Assembly: GCA_018066175.1 (NCBI GenBank)
Contig: JAGHRV010000054.1
Span: forward strand, 1-60,176
Source of the DNA: Candidatus Colicola equi
GTDB taxonomy: Bacteria > Bacteroidota > Bacteroidia > Bacteroidales > Paludibacteraceae
Direction of reading: 5' to 3'
DNA length: 60,176 nucleotides
Part shown: positions 17,615 to 28,087 of the stretch, piece by piece
Position numbering within the stretch: the stretch's first letter is position 1
How the letters are laid out: each line of letters starts with the position of its first letter
Made by a program: the position numbers and the translations under genes
Notes under the pieces: generated by a model
What the model saw: only the letters and a program-made list of their open reading frames with translations
Told to the model about the DNA's origin: nothing
Database searches by the model: none

Positions 17615-18751
17615 TTAGAATGATTCCGTTGCTGTAAAATAGAAACTGTACGAACTGCGGTCGCTCCAGCTCTTATCTATATTATTTCGTGCCACATCAA
17701 ATCGCACATTCACATGCGTCTTGCTGATGGCCAATCGTAGTCCTACTCCATAGCCCACTTTGGGCGTTGTCCAATTCCAATAATCGGTGTTATACACATC
17801 TCCCACTCCTGCAAAAACAGCTCCGCGCAACAGGGTAAAAATAGGGAAACGTAATTCACCCTGCACCGCCCATAACACATTATCCCTAAACATATTTGTT
17901 CGTAATCCTCTCACTAAATCTTCCCCACCTAATGTCGGTAACATTTGGAATGGTATGGCCGCTGAATGCCCGTCAGACAGGGCAGCCATGGCACGCACTT
18001 GGTAGGCAAAAATAAGTGAACCCTGCGTGCGTTTGAAATCCGTCATCTCGCCTTGCGGCTGCCATAAAGTGACGTAGTGCCGGAAGTCTGCTTCTAACTT
18101 AACCAATCGGCAGTCGGCACCTAATTTAGGTTCATAATACGTACTATTCCATTTGAAGAACAACCCCTTAGTTGGGAACTGCGTATTATCTCGCGTATCA
18201 TGCTGAGCCACCAGACCTATACCCCACATCATCGTCTGATTATCCCCCATGTATGTGGTGTCCTTACGATCCAGGTTATGCTTCTCCCATAATAAGTCCA
18301 TCATGGGCCCTACCGACCAGTTCTGCGCCAAACGCACCATAGGCTGTAGGTTAACTGTCAGTCGTTTGGAATCGTACTTACGGCTGTCATGAATGGTATT
18401 TCCTCTGCCATAGTACACATCCGGGTAATCGCGGTACTGCACACTATATTGCAGCATCCACGGCGTAGTGCCCGGCATATACAATGTACCACTGCTGCGC
18501 AAGTACCATTGATGACGCAATGTATAAGCGCCCAGCACCAATAACACCGATGGTTTTTGCTCATCCTTGATGCGAAAACTGCTCTCCAGACCTAAACCGA
18601 ATTGCCAGTCTGTCTCCGGCGAAAAACCGGGATAGACCATACCGATTACCGGCCAATTCAATATACCATCTATGGTCAGTTTGTCCTTGGCATGCATGGT
18701 TAAGCACACCAAGGACATCAGACCAAATACTATGTATTTATTAACCGACAC
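17615..18751 (-). CDS. Omp85/surface-antigen-type outer membrane barrel without POTRA domains
   Basis: 378 residues: signal peptide (about 1-21, ending LTMHA), then a beta barrel with strands alternating polar and aromatic residues. The LVRGLRTN segment matches the conserved VRG(Y/F) loop-6 motif of BamA/TamA-type barrels, and the protein ends in Phe as outer-membrane barrels do. It is too short for POTRA domains, as in the stand-alone 'bacterial surface antigen' family. The start is a GTG immediately after the frr stop codon (TAAGTG); the next candidate, Met12, would cut into the signal peptide. It sits between frr and rsgA in the operon. Cargo or function is unknown. Confidence 0.82.
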   Translation of the reverse strand: MSVNKYIVFGLMSLVCLTMHAKDKLTIDGILNWPVIGMVYPGFSPETDWQFGLGLESSFRIKDEQKPSVLLVLGAYTLRHQWYLRSSGTLYMPGTTPWMLQYSVQYRDYPDVYYGRGNTIHDSRKYDSKRLTVNLQPMVRLAQNWSVGPMMDLLWEKHNLDRKDTTYMGDNQTMMWGIGLVAQHDTRDNTQFPTKGLFFKWNSTYYEPKLGADCRLVKLEADFRHYVTLWQPQGEMTDFKRTQGSLIFAYQVRAMAALSDGHSAAIPFQMLPTLGGEDLVRGLRTNMFRDNVLWAVQGELRFPIFTLLRGAVFAGVGDVYNTDYWNWTTPKVGYGVGLRLAISKTHVNVRFDVARNNIDKSWSDRSSYSFYFTATESF

Positions 18752-19312
18752 TTATACGGTCATTATCTCTTTTTCTTTCTTTGCATATACCTCGTCAATG
18801 CGAGCTATGTACTTATCATGCAGTTTCTGCACTTCGGATTCAGCATCTTTCTCTGCATCCTCTGGAAGCCCTTCTTTAATCTGCTTTTTGAGTAACTCAA
18901 TAGCATCACGGCGAGCATTACGAATGCTTACTTTGGCGTTCTCGGCCTCACCCTTACATTGCTTGGCCAATTCACGACGGCGCTCCTCCGTCAATGGAGG
19001 AATAATGAGACGAATGCACTCACCATTATTATTGGGTGCCAAGCCGATATTGGAGTTAATCAGCGCACGTTCAATAACAGAAAGCATATTCTTCTCCCAC
19101 GGTTGGATCTGAATAGTACGAGCATCAGGAGTGGTAATCGTACTTACATTGGCGAGCGGTGTCATGGCACCATAATAATCCACTTTAACCGGATCTAAAA
19201 TGCGAGCACTTGCCTTACCGGCACGGATATGTGCCAAAGCATCATCCAGGTACATGACAGCGGCCTCCATACTGTCGGAAGCATCGCCTTGAATTTTCTT
19301 AGGTTCAATCAT
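18752..19312 (-). CDS. frr: Ribosome recycling factor
   Basis: 186 residues, the usual length. Frr with EF-G splits post-termination ribosomes. The family signature is clear: RAGKASARILDPVKVDYYGAMTPL, IQPWEKNMLSVIERALINSNIGLAPNNNGE and IPPLTEERRRELAKQCK. It lies 43 bp downstream of pyrH, the order common in many bacteria. Confidence 0.98.
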   Translation of the reverse strand: MIEPKKIQGDASDSMEAAVMYLDDALAHIRAGKASARILDPVKVDYYGAMTPLANVSTITTPDARTIQIQPWEKNMLSVIERALINSNIGLAPNNNGECIRLIIPPLTEERRRELAKQCKGEAENAKVSIRNARRDAIELLKKQIKEGLPEDAEKDAESEVQKLHDKYIARIDEVYAKKEKEIMTV

Positions 19313-19355
19313 GATCGTTATTAGTTTATAGGTAAATGTTATATGTTTTGCAGAT

Positions 19356-20060
19356 TTAGGGCTTGACCAATGTGCCTATCTGTTCTCCGGCAATCACTTT
19401 TTCTAAATTGCCAACTGTATCCATATCAAATACATAAATAGGCATATTGTTTTCCTTACACATGCAGATGGCTGTGAGGTCCATTACTTTTAGACCTCTA
19501 TTCAGCACCTCATCGTATGTAATCTCCGTGAACTTAGTAGCCGTCTTATCTTTCTCCGGATCAGCCGTATAGATACCATCTACGCGCGTGCCCTTCAACA
19601 TCACGTCAGCCTCTATCTCAATGGCACGCAGAGCCGATGCCGTATCCGTTGTAAAATATGGATTACCTGTACCACCGGCCATAATTACCACATTGCCCTT
19701 CTCAAAAAGACGCAACGCCTTGGACTTGTTGTAATAATCGCCGATAGGCTCCATTCGTACGGATGTTAGCACGCGTACTTTCTGTCCTTTAGCCTCCAAT
19801 GCAGATGACAAGGCTAACGAATTGATGACCGTTGCTAACATACCCATCTGGTCGCCTTTAACACGATCAAAGCCGGCACTTTCGCCACTTAATCCACGGA
19901 AGATATTTCCTCCGCCAATGACAATACCTACCTGTACGCCCTTATCGGCTAAGGCCTTGATTTGAGTGGCATATTGGTTGAGACGAACCGGGTCTATGCC
20001 ATATCCCTGCTGGCCCATCAGACTCTCTCCGGAGAGTTTTAATAAGATTCTTTTATACAT
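19356..20060 (-). CDS. pyrH: UMP kinase
   Basis: 234 residues of the amino-acid-kinase fold that phosphorylate UMP to UDP. KRILLKLSGESL at the start, VIGGGNIFRG, DRVKGDQMGMLATVINSLAL and the VIMAGGTGNPYFTTDTA nucleotide-binding segment are diagnostic. Operon member upstream of frr. Confidence 0.98.
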   Translation of the reverse strand: MYKRILLKLSGESLMGQQGYGIDPVRLNQYATQIKALADKGVQVGIVIGGGNIFRGLSGESAGFDRVKGDQMGMLATVINSLALSSALEAKGQKVRVLTSVRMEPIGDYYNKSKALRLFEKGNVVIMAGGTGNPYFTTDTASALRAIEIEADVMLKGTRVDGIYTADPEKDKTATKFTEITYDEVLNRGLKVMDLTAICMCKENNMPIYVFDMDTVGNLEKVIAGEQIGTLVKP

Positions 20061-20064
20061 AGTT

Positions 20065-20104
20065 TTTTCTAGTTTTCTAGATTACTAGTTTACTAGTTTT
20101 CTAG
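20065..20104. repeat. CTAG-based short repeat between two genes
   Basis: CTAGTTTTCTAG occurs twice, separated by ATTACTAGTTTA. The repeat runs into the end of the hexapeptide-repeat gene, whose last codons (GAA AAC TAG, minus strand) fall inside it. Confidence 0.65.
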
Positions 20105-20626
20105 GTTATACCACGAAGCATACATGGCGTAGTTGTTGGCTATCTTTTCGTTGATTTCAGCCGTTTGCTTAGGATCAGCCTTCTTGATAAACTTAGCCGG
20201 CACTCCTCCCCAAATCTCATAATCGCCAATCTGGGTATTCTTCAGCACCAACGCTCCGGCAGCAACAATAGCCCCCTTGCCTACATGTGCACCGTCCAGC
20301 AACGTAGCCCCCATGCCAATCAAAGCATAGTCATCTACATCAGCACCATGGATGGTGACGTTATGTCCTACTGACACATAATCACCTAACGTGATGGTAG
20401 ATTTTTGATAAAGGGTATGCAACACCGAGCCATCCTGTATGTTACACTGCTTACCAACGATGATGGTGTTAACATCACCTCTTAATACGCTGTTGAACCA
20501 TAAGGACGTGCCTTCGCCTATCGTCACATCCCCCACCACGGTGGCGTTATCCATCATGATAACACCTTCCGCGATACGAGGAGTCAGTATTTCGCCATTG
20601 CGATTGATTGTCTTAATCAGTGCCAT
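20093..20626 (-). CDS. Gamma-carbonic-anhydrase-like left-handed beta-helix protein
   Basis: 177 residues with hexapeptide repeats throughout (ATVVGDVTIGEG, VGKQCNIQDG, VGKGAIVAAGALV). The three metal-binding histidines expected of the gamma-CA/YrdA family are in place (VLHTL, SVGHNVTIHG). Members bind zinc; true carbonic anhydrase activity is not certain for this subgroup. The end NLEN-stop is formed by the CTAG repeat. It sits between tpiA and pyrH. Confidence 0.9.
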   Translation of the reverse strand: MALIKTINRNGEILTPRIAEGVIMMDNATVVGDVTIGEGTSLWFNSVLRGDVNTIIVGKQCNIQDGSVLHTLYQKSTITLGDYVSVGHNVTIHGADVDDYALIGMGATLLDGAHVGKGAIVAAGALVLKNTQIGDYEIWGGVPAKFIKKADPKQTAEINEKIANNYAMYASWYNLEN

Positions 20627-20700
20627 CTTAACGTGCGATTCTTAACAAATTTCTTGCACTTAACGTGCGATTCTTAACAAATTTCTTGCACTTAACGTGC
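20627..20700. repeat. 32-bp tandem duplication covering the tpiA stop codon
   Basis: Two perfect 32-bp copies (20627-20658, 20659-20690) and the first 10 bp of a third. On the minus strand the unit includes GCACGTTAA, the last two codons and stop of tpiA, so the tpiA end has been tandemly copied into the 65-bp gap before the next gene. The unit contains GCAC-GTTAA-GTGC, a small inverted repeat. Confidence 0.9.
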
Positions 20701-21441
20701 AGCGATAATTGCTTCAAATTTCTCAGCCACCAAAGCTGCGCCACCAATCAGACCACCGTCAATATCCGGGCAAGCAAATAACTCAGCAGCATTCTTATCA
20801 TTGCAACTACCACCATACAAGATGGTGGTGTTATCTGCAACCTCTGCGTTGTAGTTCTTAGCCACCAACGAACGGATATAAGCATGAATCTCTTGAGCTT
20901 GAGCAGGAGTAGCGGTCAGACCGGTACCAATAGCCCAAACCGGTTCGTAAGCCAATGTGATATTTGCCCACTCTTCAGCCGTCAGATTGAAAACAGAGCC
21001 CTTCAATTGAGCCTCTACTACTTCGTTCTGCTTGCCGGCTTCACGCTCTTCCTTAACTTCACCGATACAGAAGATAACCTTCAAACCATTAGCCAACGCC
21101 AATTTAACCTTTTCGGCCAAGATAGCATAATCTTCGTGATAATACGCACGACGCTCCGAGTGACCTAAAATGCAGTATTCTGCACCGGTGGACTTCACCA
21201 TCTCAGCACTAACTTCTCCGGTGTAAGCACCCTTCTCTTTGTCTGCGCAGTTCTCAGCAGCCACTTTGATAGCCGAACCTTTCAGCAATTCAGCAACCGT
21301 TGCCAAATGAATGAAAGGAGTGCCGATAACTACGGCGCATTGGGGGTTCTTGACATCATTCTTTAATTGATTGGCGAGTTCAACGCCTTCTTGCAGGGTC
21401 TTGTTCATTTTCCAGTTGCCTGCTACCATTTTTACTCTCAT
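20692..21441 (-). CDS. tpiA: Triosephosphate isomerase
   Basis: 249 residues. Glycolytic interconversion of dihydroxyacetone phosphate and glyceraldehyde 3-phosphate. [10 protein letters not shown] at the start, the electrophilic His in LGHSERR and the catalytic Glu in [12 protein letters not shown] are present, as is the phosphate loop YGGSCN and GGLIGGAAL. The start overlaps the upstream gene by 4 bp. The 3' end has been tandemly duplicated (see the repeat at 20627). Confidence 0.98.
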   Translation of the reverse strand: MRVKMVAGNWKMNKTLQEGVELANQLKNDVKNPQCAVVIGTPFIHLATVAELLKGSAIKVAAENCADKEKGAYTGEVSAEMVKSTGAEYCILGHSERRAYYHEDYAILAEKVKLALANGLKVIFCIGEVKEEREAGKQNEVVEAQLKGSVFNLTAEEWANITLAYEPVWAIGTGLTATPAQAQEIHAYIRSLVAKNYNAEVADNTTILYGGSCNDKNAAELFACPDIDGGLIGGAALVAEKFEAIIAAR

Positions 21442-22538
21442 TTGTTCCTTAAATTATATTTGTTAATAATTGTTCCTTCTTCTATTTCTACGATACCGGG
21501 ATTGGCACGAACAATAGTCTTGAGCGTCACCGGATCACAGGTGCAAATAGGATACTGCGCTTGGGTCTCTACCTTAAACGTCTCAATATCCAAACTGCTA
21601 CTGCCTGTTACAGCATAAAAAACACGACCATCCATCTGCGTTTGATCATACAAGGCATTCAGTTTATCCATCTGCTGACGATCTGCCTTATTCAAATCAT
21701 ACATCACAGCCAGCACAACCGGTTGTTCACTCTCTAAAATATCATAGGTGATATCGTCGTAGTTCTCATCCAATATCTCAAAATCATGAATAGGAGGTTC
21801 ATAACCTTTCTTAATCAGTGTACTGTTTTGACGCACAAAGGTCCATGCCGAATCGCCACGAGGGTAGTTCTCCAAAGTGAACTCTTGCTCTACTCCATCT
21901 TTGGCATACACAAAAGTTATCTCATATTGGTCCGCCTCAGCATCCTCCGGATACTCCATCAACGATGGAATAAAGTTGCCGACTTTATAGGGACGGAAAT
22001 CCCAGATTGGCAGATGATGCAAGTTATATGCCATGAAACAGCCCACTATGATGGCAGCCACGGCAGCTATTACTCCTTCCATCCATTCACGCCAAGTGGC
22101 AGGAATAGCCTTGCGGCAAAGCAATAACAGCACCACTAACGTCAGCAACACAATATTCTTCCAGAAAGTTTGCCAATTAGTCAATACCAATGCATCACCA
22201 AAACAACCGCAATCGGACACCGGATTAACCAACGCGATATACAACGTCAATGGTGTCATCACCAAATAAAAGGCCAAACTGAGCCATGAGGTCCACTGCG
22301 TCTTGACATTGAGCAACATGCAGAAGCCTAAAATAAACTCCACAGCAATCAAAATAATAGCCGCAGCCCCGGCCAAAGGCAGCAAATCAGTGAACCAACC
22401 TCCAAAGGCCTTCAAATAGTCCTCAATCTTATACGTCGTTCCTAATGGGTCCACCGCTTTAACGATGCCTGAGAACAAGAACGTCAAGGCCAATAGCGTG
22501 CGAGCTATTGAACCAACTATATGTTTAAGCTTTTCCAT
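21438..22538 (-). CDS. DoxX/MauE-type membrane protein (BT_3928-like family)
   Basis: 366 residues. Four to five transmembrane helices in the first half (for example [50 protein letters not shown]) carry the DoxX-like [14 protein letters not shown] and the MauE-like [11 protein letters not shown] cysteine motif. A soluble C-terminal domain (about 190-366) is thioredoxin-like in layout. In Bacteroidales this gene is commonly linked to tpiA and a DUF1599 gene, as here. The role is probably in membrane redox chemistry, but that is inference. Confidence 0.8.
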   Translation of the reverse strand: MEKLKHIVGSIARTLLALTFLFSGIVKAVDPLGTTYKIEDYLKAFGGWFTDLLPLAGAAAIILIAVEFILGFCMLLNVKTQWTSWLSLAFYLVMTPLTLYIALVNPVSDCGCFGDALVLTNWQTFWKNIVLLTLVVLLLLCRKAIPATWREWMEGVIAAVAAIIVGCFMAYNLHHLPIWDFRPYKVGNFIPSLMEYPEDAEADQYEITFVYAKDGVEQEFTLENYPRGDSAWTFVRQNSTLIKKGYEPPIHDFEILDENYDDITYDILESEQPVVLAVMYDLNKADRQQMDKLNALYDQTQMDGRVFYAVTGSSSLDIETFKVETQAQYPICTCDPVTLKTIVRANPGIVEIEEGTIINKYNLRNK

Positions 22539-23076
22539 TTTTCTCCATTAATTGAATTAAATAGAACACGGCATAATTGAGCATATCAAAGTAATTGCCA
22601 TCACATCCTTCGGAGATAAGGGTCTGGTGGTCGTGCGAAGCAATGGACTTATTGCGATTGATCTTAGTCAGGATAATATCCGTCAGACTACTGCCAAACA
22701 TATCACGCCAAGCCTCACCATAATCATGATTCTTCTTTAACATCAAGTCTTTAGCCTCTTGAATATACTCATCGTATAACTGCGTAGCCCGTTCTGCAGA
22801 CATGTCAATATCATCCGAATAGCCTTGACGCAATTGAATCAAACCAATTACTGAGTAATTAATAATAGCCATCAACTCGCCTTCTATACTATCTCCCACC
22901 AGATTAACACCGGTAGTCTCTATTTCGCGAATACGTTTCGCCTTGATAAAGAGTTGATCATTAACGGTTTGCACGCGCATAATGCGCCACGAAGGACCAT
23001 AATCCTTCATTTTTAGTACATATACCCGTCGGCAACGGGATATGACCTCATCATATTCTTCGTTTGTTTTCATCAT
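22525..23076 (-). CDS. DUF1599 (nucleotide-modification-associated) protein
   Basis: 183 residues built from two related halves: [16 protein letters not shown] near the N-terminus and [19 protein letters not shown] in the second half, both with the DYG.(S/A)WR signature of DUF1599, a family linked to MazG-like nucleotide metabolism. Its start overlaps the hisS stop and its end overlaps the DoxX-type gene by 14 bp, so translation is likely coupled. Confidence 0.85.
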   Translation of the reverse strand: MMKTNEEYDEVISRCRRVYVLKMKDYGPSWRIMRVQTVNDQLFIKAKRIREIETTGVNLVGDSIEGELMAIINYSVIGLIQLRQGYSDDIDMSAERATQLYDEYIQEAKDLMLKKNHDYGEAWRDMFGSSLTDIILTKINRNKSIASHDHQTLISEGCDGNYFDMLNYAVFYLIQLMEKNGKA

Positions 23077-24386
23077 AATCTAATACATTCTTCTAATTCG
23101 TCCAACGTCACTTGATTTTGCTCGCCTGTGGTCATATTCTTGAGCATCATTGTACCATTGGCCATTTCATCGCCTCCTACAATGGCTACCCAAGGTATCT
23201 GCTTGGCATCAGCATAGCCCATCTGCTTCTTCATCTTAGCCGGCTCAGGATACACCTCCACGCGGATATTATGCTGACGTAACGCACGAGCCTTGGCCTC
23301 GGAATAACGAATCTCTGCTTCGCCAAAGGCAGCAAACAGCACTTGCGTCTGCTCTAACATACTGGTTGGATATAAGTTCAACTCGCATAAGCAGTCATAA
23401 ATACGATCGGCTCCAAACGATATACCTACGCCACTCACACCCGGCAGACCAAAGATACCGGTTAAGTTATCATAGCGGCCACCGCCGGTAATAGACCCCA
23501 TCTGTACATCCAAAGCCTTCACTTCAAAGATGGCGCCGGTGTAGTAATTCAAACCACGAGCTAAAGTCAAGTCTAACTCAACCGGCAAAGCCACCTGCAG
23601 ATCCTTGACCATAGTCAATATCTGCTGCGTTTCTTCTACACCCAAACGACCGGCTTCACTGCTTGAGAGTAATTGCTCCATTTGATGCAACTTATCTTCG
23701 TTGCTGCCGGTTAATGCCAGAATCGGTTGCAGTTTAGCCACAGCCTCGTCACTCAGTCCGCGCTCTTTCAACTCCTCATTCACTTTCTCCAACCCAATCT
23801 TATCCAGTTTATCAATGGCTACCGTAATGTCCATCATCTTATCCGGTGCACCTATCACTTCGGCTATGCCGGCTAATATCTTGCGATTATTAAGATGCAG
23901 ACACACACGCATACCAAAACGGCAATACACTTCCTCCACGATTTGAATCAATTCGACTTCACTCAACAGTGATTCCGAACCAATCACATCTACGTCACAT
24001 TGATAAAACTCTCTATATCTGCCCTTCTGCGGACGATCGGCACGCCAAACCGGTTGGATTTGGAAACGGCGGAAGGGGAATTGTAATTCGTCCTTATGTT
24101 GCACTACAAATCGCGCAAAAGGCACCGTTAAATCATAACGTAAACCCTTTTCCGGAGCCTCATTGGCTTTCTCACCACTATTCTGAATACGGAAAAGTAA
24201 CTTATCCCCTTCTTCTCCATACTTACCCATCAACGTGGACATCAACTCCATCGCCGGAGTCTCAATCTGCTGATAGCCATACAATTTAAACACCGAACGA
24301 ATCGTGTCAAAGATATAATTTCTACGGGCCATCTCCAACGAATTGAAGTCCCGCGTTCCCTTAGGTATATTTGGTTTTTGCATCAT
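23073..24386 (-). CDS. hisS: Histidyl-tRNA synthetase
   Basis: 437 residues, class II synthetase. PKGTRDF at the start, motif 2 ([29 protein letters not shown]) and the histidine-A loop [15 protein letters not shown] are intact, followed by the C-terminal anticodon-binding domain ([18 protein letters not shown]). Four bases after waaA. Confidence 0.98.
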   Translation of the reverse strand: MMQKPNIPKGTRDFNSLEMARRNYIFDTIRSVFKLYGYQQIETPAMELMSTLMGKYGEEGDKLLFRIQNSGEKANEAPEKGLRYDLTVPFARFVVQHKDELQFPFRRFQIQPVWRADRPQKGRYREFYQCDVDVIGSESLLSEVELIQIVEEVYCRFGMRVCLHLNNRKILAGIAEVIGAPDKMMDITVAIDKLDKIGLEKVNEELKERGLSDEAVAKLQPILALTGSNEDKLHQMEQLLSSSEAGRLGVEETQQILTMVKDLQVALPVELDLTLARGLNYYTGAIFEVKALDVQMGSITGGGRYDNLTGIFGLPGVSGVGISFGADRIYDCLCELNLYPTSMLEQTQVLFAAFGEAEIRYSEAKARALRQHNIRVEVYPEPAKMKKQMGYADAKQIPWVAIVGGDEMANGTMMLKNMTTGEQNQVTLDELEECIRL

Positions 24387-24390
24387 AATT

Positions 24391-25638
24391 CTAAACTTTC
24401 AACTTTAAACGCTCGATAATCCTATCGGTTGCTCCCAACTCACTTTCCACATACTCTTTAGCAGCTTGCCCCATACGTACACGGCAATCAATAGCCTCGT
24501 CCATACGCTGCTTAAACTCCGCATAGTTTTTCACGCTATAGGATGCCCCTGCTGCAATCAGCCCCTTAGCCTCACGGAACTTTTGGAACTTAGGGCCAAA
24601 CAACACAGGAATACCATAAACAGCAGCCTCTAAAGTATTATGAATACCATCCCCAAAACCGCCACCGATATAAGCCACATCTGCATACTTATAGATGCTA
24701 CTCAACATGCCCATCGTATCTAACAGCAACGTACGCGTATGGCCTACATTCTCTAATGTAGCACGTGTATAGCGCACAAGGTTCCCTTGCCACAACTCAA
24801 AAATAGTATGCAAATGCTCTTCATGAATCTCATGAGGCACTAAAATCAACTTCACATCCTCGCGCTCCGATACATATCGAGACAGCATCTGTTCATCCTG
24901 CGGCCATGTACTACCGGCTACGATAATTTTATATGGTTGCGGATTCAACTCCAACAAAGAATGACTATCGCGGAATACTTGTGCCAATTCTATATCCTTA
25001 CTCTGCTTAGCAATGGCCACAACTCGATCAAAACGAGTATCTCCTGCAACTTCTACATTCGTTACTCCATATTGATTCAATAATTTCTGCGAAGCCTCGT
25101 CTTGCACAAACATCACCTCAAAACAACGCAATAAACTTCTATACCAATACCCCCAAGGCTTAAAGAAAATCTGACTCTTACGGAAAATAGCCGCAATCAC
25201 ATAGGAGCGTATATTGCGCTTCATCAATTCCTTCATATATGCCGGCCAGAACTCATATTTGGCAAAAATAGCCATTTCGGGTTTGACCAAGTCCAAGAAC
25301 CGCTTGGCATTCCTACGAGTAGCAAAGGGCAAATATGCCACTTTATCTGCCAGCGCATAGTTCTTTCGCATCTCATAACCGGACGGAGAGAAGAATGTCA
25401 ATAAGATTTTATAACTATTGGCATTCTTGGACTCTTTTAGTTTTTCAATAATCGGTCGTGCCTGCTCAAACTCCCCTACCGAAGCCGCATGAAACCATAG
25501 CCATTTAGCTTGGGCTCCATCACCTTCACGAATAGATTGCAGTTCAGACCATACGGCCTTTTGCCCCTTAACTAACTTCTGCGCTTTCTTATGTCCAAAT
25601 AGGGCAACTAAACGAACTATCCAAAAATATAGATGCAT
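24391..25638 (-). CDS. waaA: KDO transferase (3-deoxy-D-manno-octulosonate transferase)
   Basis: 415 residues, GT30 fold. Adds KDO to lipid IVA in inner-core LPS synthesis at the cytoplasmic membrane. [18 protein letters not shown] is the N-terminal signature with the conserved Glu; [12 protein letters not shown] and [31 protein letters not shown] are the CMP-KDO-binding part. It is the first gene of the 12-gene minus-strand operon and diverges from kdsB, which makes its substrate CMP-KDO. Confidence 0.95.
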   Translation of the reverse strand: MHLYFWIVRLVALFGHKKAQKLVKGQKAVWSELQSIREGDGAQAKWLWFHAASVGEFEQARPIIEKLKESKNANSYKILLTFFSPSGYEMRKNYALADKVAYLPFATRRNAKRFLDLVKPEMAIFAKYEFWPAYMKELMKRNIRSYVIAAIFRKSQIFFKPWGYWYRSLLRCFEVMFVQDEASQKLLNQYGVTNVEVAGDTRFDRVVAIAKQSKDIELAQVFRDSHSLLELNPQPYKIIVAGSTWPQDEQMLSRYVSEREDVKLILVPHEIHEEHLHTIFELWQGNLVRYTRATLENVGHTRTLLLDTMGMLSSIYKYADVAYIGGGFGDGIHNTLEAAVYGIPVLFGPKFQKFREAKGLIAAGASYSVKNYAEFKQRMDEAIDCRVRMGQAAKEYVESELGATDRIIERLKLKV

Positions 25639-25665
25639 AATTTTGTATATTTACAATTTCGCGTG

Positions 25666-25696
25666 CAAAATTACTAAAAAAATATGAGATTTGCAA
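25666..25696 (-). promoter_or_regulatory. Promoter of the waaA operon
   Basis: On the minus strand, TAATTTTG (25673-25666) has a TTG(C) -33 element at 25696-25694, 20 bp upstream. The waaA start follows after about 28 bp. Confidence 0.65.
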
Positions 25697-25711
25697 TTTT
25701 TTATCAAGAAT

Positions 25712-25743
25712 TTTGCATATTTCAATATTTTTTTGTACCTTTG
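25712..25743 (+). promoter_or_regulatory. Promoter of kdsB
   Basis: TTTG at 25712-25715 and TACCTTTG at 25736-25743, 20 bp apart. Its position fixes the kdsB start: an in-frame ATG at 25684 lies upstream of the promoter and cannot be used from it. Confidence 0.8.
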
Positions 25744-25785
25744 CAGCGAATTAGCGAAATTATTAGTATCTTAAGCACAATAAAC

Positions 25786-26550
25786 ATGCGATTTATTGGA
25801 ATAATACCGGCACGATATGCATCTACTCGTTTCCCTGGCAAACCTCTGGTAGATATATGTGGTAAAACCATGATTCAACGGGTGTATGAGCAGGCAAAAA
25901 AAGCGCTTGACATCGTTGTTGTAGCTACGGACGACCAACGCATATATGACACCGTCAAAACCTTCGGTGGAGAAGTAGTTATGACTCGTGCTGATCATAA
26001 ATGTGGTACGGATCGATGCTTGGAAGCATACCAAAAAGTGAAAGCCCAATTAGCGTTATCTGACCAAGAGACTGTGATTATCAACATACAAGGTGATGAA
26101 CCATTTATTCAACCTAGTCAGATTGATGCTATCAAGAGTTGTTTCCCCACCGAAATTGCCACGTTGGTAAAACCCTATACCACCGAGGATAGCATAGAAG
26201 ATTTAGAGAACCCCAATACCCCCAAGGTAGTATTCTCTGCCGTGGATCATCACGCTGTTCTCTTCTCGCGCAGCGTCATTCCTTATTTAAGAAATATAGA
26301 CAAAAAAGATTGGTTAGCACAAGGCAAACATTACCGCCATATCGGCATGTATGCCTATCGTGCAGACATCCTATCTCAAATAACCCAACTGCCGCAGTCC
26401 GACATGGAAAAAGCAGAAAGTTTAGAGCAATTACGTTGGTTGGAGAATGGATACCAAATCAAAGTAGCCGTTTGTGAGACCTATTCAATGGGAATAGATA
26501 CTCCAGCAGATCTTGAACAAGCAATTCAATATTTAAAAGACAAAATTTAG
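25786..26550 (+). CDS. kdsB: CMP-KDO synthetase (3-deoxy-manno-octulosonate cytidylyltransferase)
   Basis: 254 residues from ATG 25786, which gives the standard N-terminus [20 protein letters not shown]. Activates KDO with CTP for transfer by Waa[21 protein letters not shown] and [11 protein letters not shown] are family motifs. A 34-codon in-frame extension is rejected because the promoter lies inside it. It diverges from waaA. Confidence 0.97.
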   Translation: MRFIGIIPARYASTRFPGKPLVDICGKTMIQRVYEQAKKALDIVVVATDDQRIYDTVKTFGGEVVMTRADHKCGTDRCLEAYQKVKAQLALSDQETVIINIQGDEPFIQPSQIDAIKSCFPTEIATLVKPYTTEDSIEDLENPNTPKVVFSAVDHHAVLFSRSVIPYLRNIDKKDWLAQGKHYRHIGMYAYRADILSQITQLPQSDMEKAESLEQLRWLENGYQIKVAVCETYSMGIDTPADLEQAIQYLKDKI

Positions 26551-26578
26551 TAATATTAACCTTTTAAAAAAATCAATT

Positions 26579-27289
26579 ATGAAGGAAAACACCCCGACGC
26601 CCCATAATGGGGCCAAGTATGGCGAAATTGCCAAGACAGTTATTATGGCAGGTGACCCATTACGCGCAAAACTGATGGCAGAACGCTTCTTAACCGATGC
26701 CAAACTCGTTAATAACGTTCGTGGAATGATGGCCTTTACGGGCAAATACAATGGTAAAGAAGTGACTGTTATGGGTCATGGCATGGGTATCCCATCCATC
26801 GCTATCTACACATACGAATTATACAATTTCTACGACGTAGAAACCATCATCCGTGTAGGTAGTTGCGGTAGCCGCCAAATGTATGTTAACCTGGGTGACA
26901 TCGTGATTGCACAAGGTGCATGCACCGATAGCAACTATGGTGATCAGTTCCAATTACCGGGACATTATTCCTGCATCGCCAACTTTGACCTATGCCGTCG
27001 CGCTGTAGATGCTTGCGAGAAATTAGGATATAAATACCACGTCGGAAATGTATTCTCCGCAGATGTATTCTATAGCGAGGATCCTCGCAAACAAAACTGG
27101 ACAAAAATGGGTGTATTAGCGGACGAGATGGAAGCCCCTGCTCTCTATATGAATGCCGCTCGCGCCAACAAGAAAGCCCTTGTTATTTGCACCGTTAGTG
27201 ACCATATCCTGACCGGTGAAGCTACCACTGCCGAGGAACGTCAAAATACATTCACCAAAATGATGGATGTAGCTTTTAGCCTCGTATAA
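26579..27289 (+). CDS. deoD: Purine-nucleoside phosphorylase, DeoD type
   Basis: 236 residues of the NP-I family (hexameric type). Cleaves purine nucleosides with phosphate for salvage. [11 protein letters not shown] and [22 protein letters not shown] (phosphate site), EMEAPALY and the catalytic Asp in VSDHI are visible. 28 bp after kdsB, likely co-transcribed. Confidence 0.96.
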   Translation: MKENTPTPHNGAKYGEIAKTVIMAGDPLRAKLMAERFLTDAKLVNNVRGMMAFTGKYNGKEVTVMGHGMGIPSIAIYTYELYNFYDVETIIRVGSCGSRQMYVNLGDIVIAQGACTDSNYGDQFQLPGHYSCIANFDLCRRAVDACEKLGYKYHVGNVFSADVFYSEDPRKQNWTKMGVLADEMEAPALYMNAARANKKALVICTVSDHILTGEATTAEERQNTFTKMMDVAFSLV

Positions 27290-27304
27290 ACAATTTAACA
27301 AATA

Positions 27305-28087
27305 GTGAATAAACGGTTAATCATTGTCGCTACAATCCTGTTAATGTCGGCAGGATTAGTAGCGCAGACATGGGAAGAGGCGTGGGCCGGCACCCAACCA
27401 ACCGGGACGCAATATAATGCGGCTCCTGCTGTGCAATACGTTGCCCCTGCTCAACCTCAACAAACCACCACTTCCAACAACGACAACAAAGGGCGTCTTT
27501 TAGGAATTAGTGGAGGTTTGACGGTGCATGGCGGATATGCTTTTGCTAAAAACACCAGCACCATGTATCATAATCCCACCCTTAGCACAAGTGGAAAAGA
27601 TGACGGAATGTCGCTCGGAGCAAGTGCCTCCGTGCGAATTCATCTCATCTCGCATCTACACGTTGGAGCAGAAGCCGGAGTGAGCGTCATCCCTCTATCA
27701 AAGGATGGCAGTCGAGTAACCACGGCCTGGGGAGGTGCTTTCTGTGATTTCTATTGGAACGTGAAGAAAGTGCAACTATTAGCCGGTGCAATGCTGGGCG
27801 GAGGAAACATAGGACGTTTATACGTTTCGGATGGTGTAGAAAAAGAAGGAACCACCTATAGTACCACCACGTACGTACGCACGCCATGCTTCCTTTTAGA
27901 CCCATATATTGGTGTGGAGATTCCTGTCGCCAGACGCGTTGCCATACTCGTCAAACTGGACTACATGCTACCCTTCGGAAAGAAGAGCGAAGGTCTAAGC
28001 AAGACAAAAGAAGTTATTAAATGGAGCAACTTCCTGGAGCCAAGTGGTCCCAGACTGCATATAGGTGTGATGTTTGGAAATCATTAG
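27305..28087 (+). CDS. Predicted outer-membrane beta-barrel protein
   Basis: 260 residues, GTG start at 27305, signal peptide about 1-20 (LLMSAGLVAQ). After a low-complexity Pro/Gln/Asn linker (about 35-60) come eight or so amphipathic strands (GGLTVHGGYAFAKN, GMSLGASASVRIHL, HLHVGAEAGVSV, VQLLAGAMLGGG) typical of small barrel proteins of the OmpA/PorT-like class. I do not recognise the family more exactly. The 3' end overlaps the convergent rlmB gene by 4 bp. Confidence 0.7.
   Translation: MNKRLIIVATILLMSAGLVAQTWEEAWAGTQPTGTQYNAAPAVQYVAPAQPQQTTTSNNDNKGRLLGISGGLTVHGGYAFAKNTSTMYHNPTLSTSGKDDGMSLGASASVRIHLISHLHVGAEAGVSVIPLSKDGSRVTTAWGGAFCDFYWNVKKVQLLAGAMLGGGNIGRLYVSDGVEKEGTTYSTTTYVRTPCFLLDPYIGVEIPVARRVAILVKLDYMLPFGKKSEGLSKTKEVIKWSNFLEPSGPRLHIGVMFGNH

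Noticed and set aside
20627..20700. CRISPR-like repeats
   Set aside because: Copies are directly adjacent with no spacers; it is a plain tandem duplication.
25684..25785. N-terminal extension of kdsB
   Set aside because: The kdsB promoter boxes lie inside it, and the family N-terminus starts at 25786.
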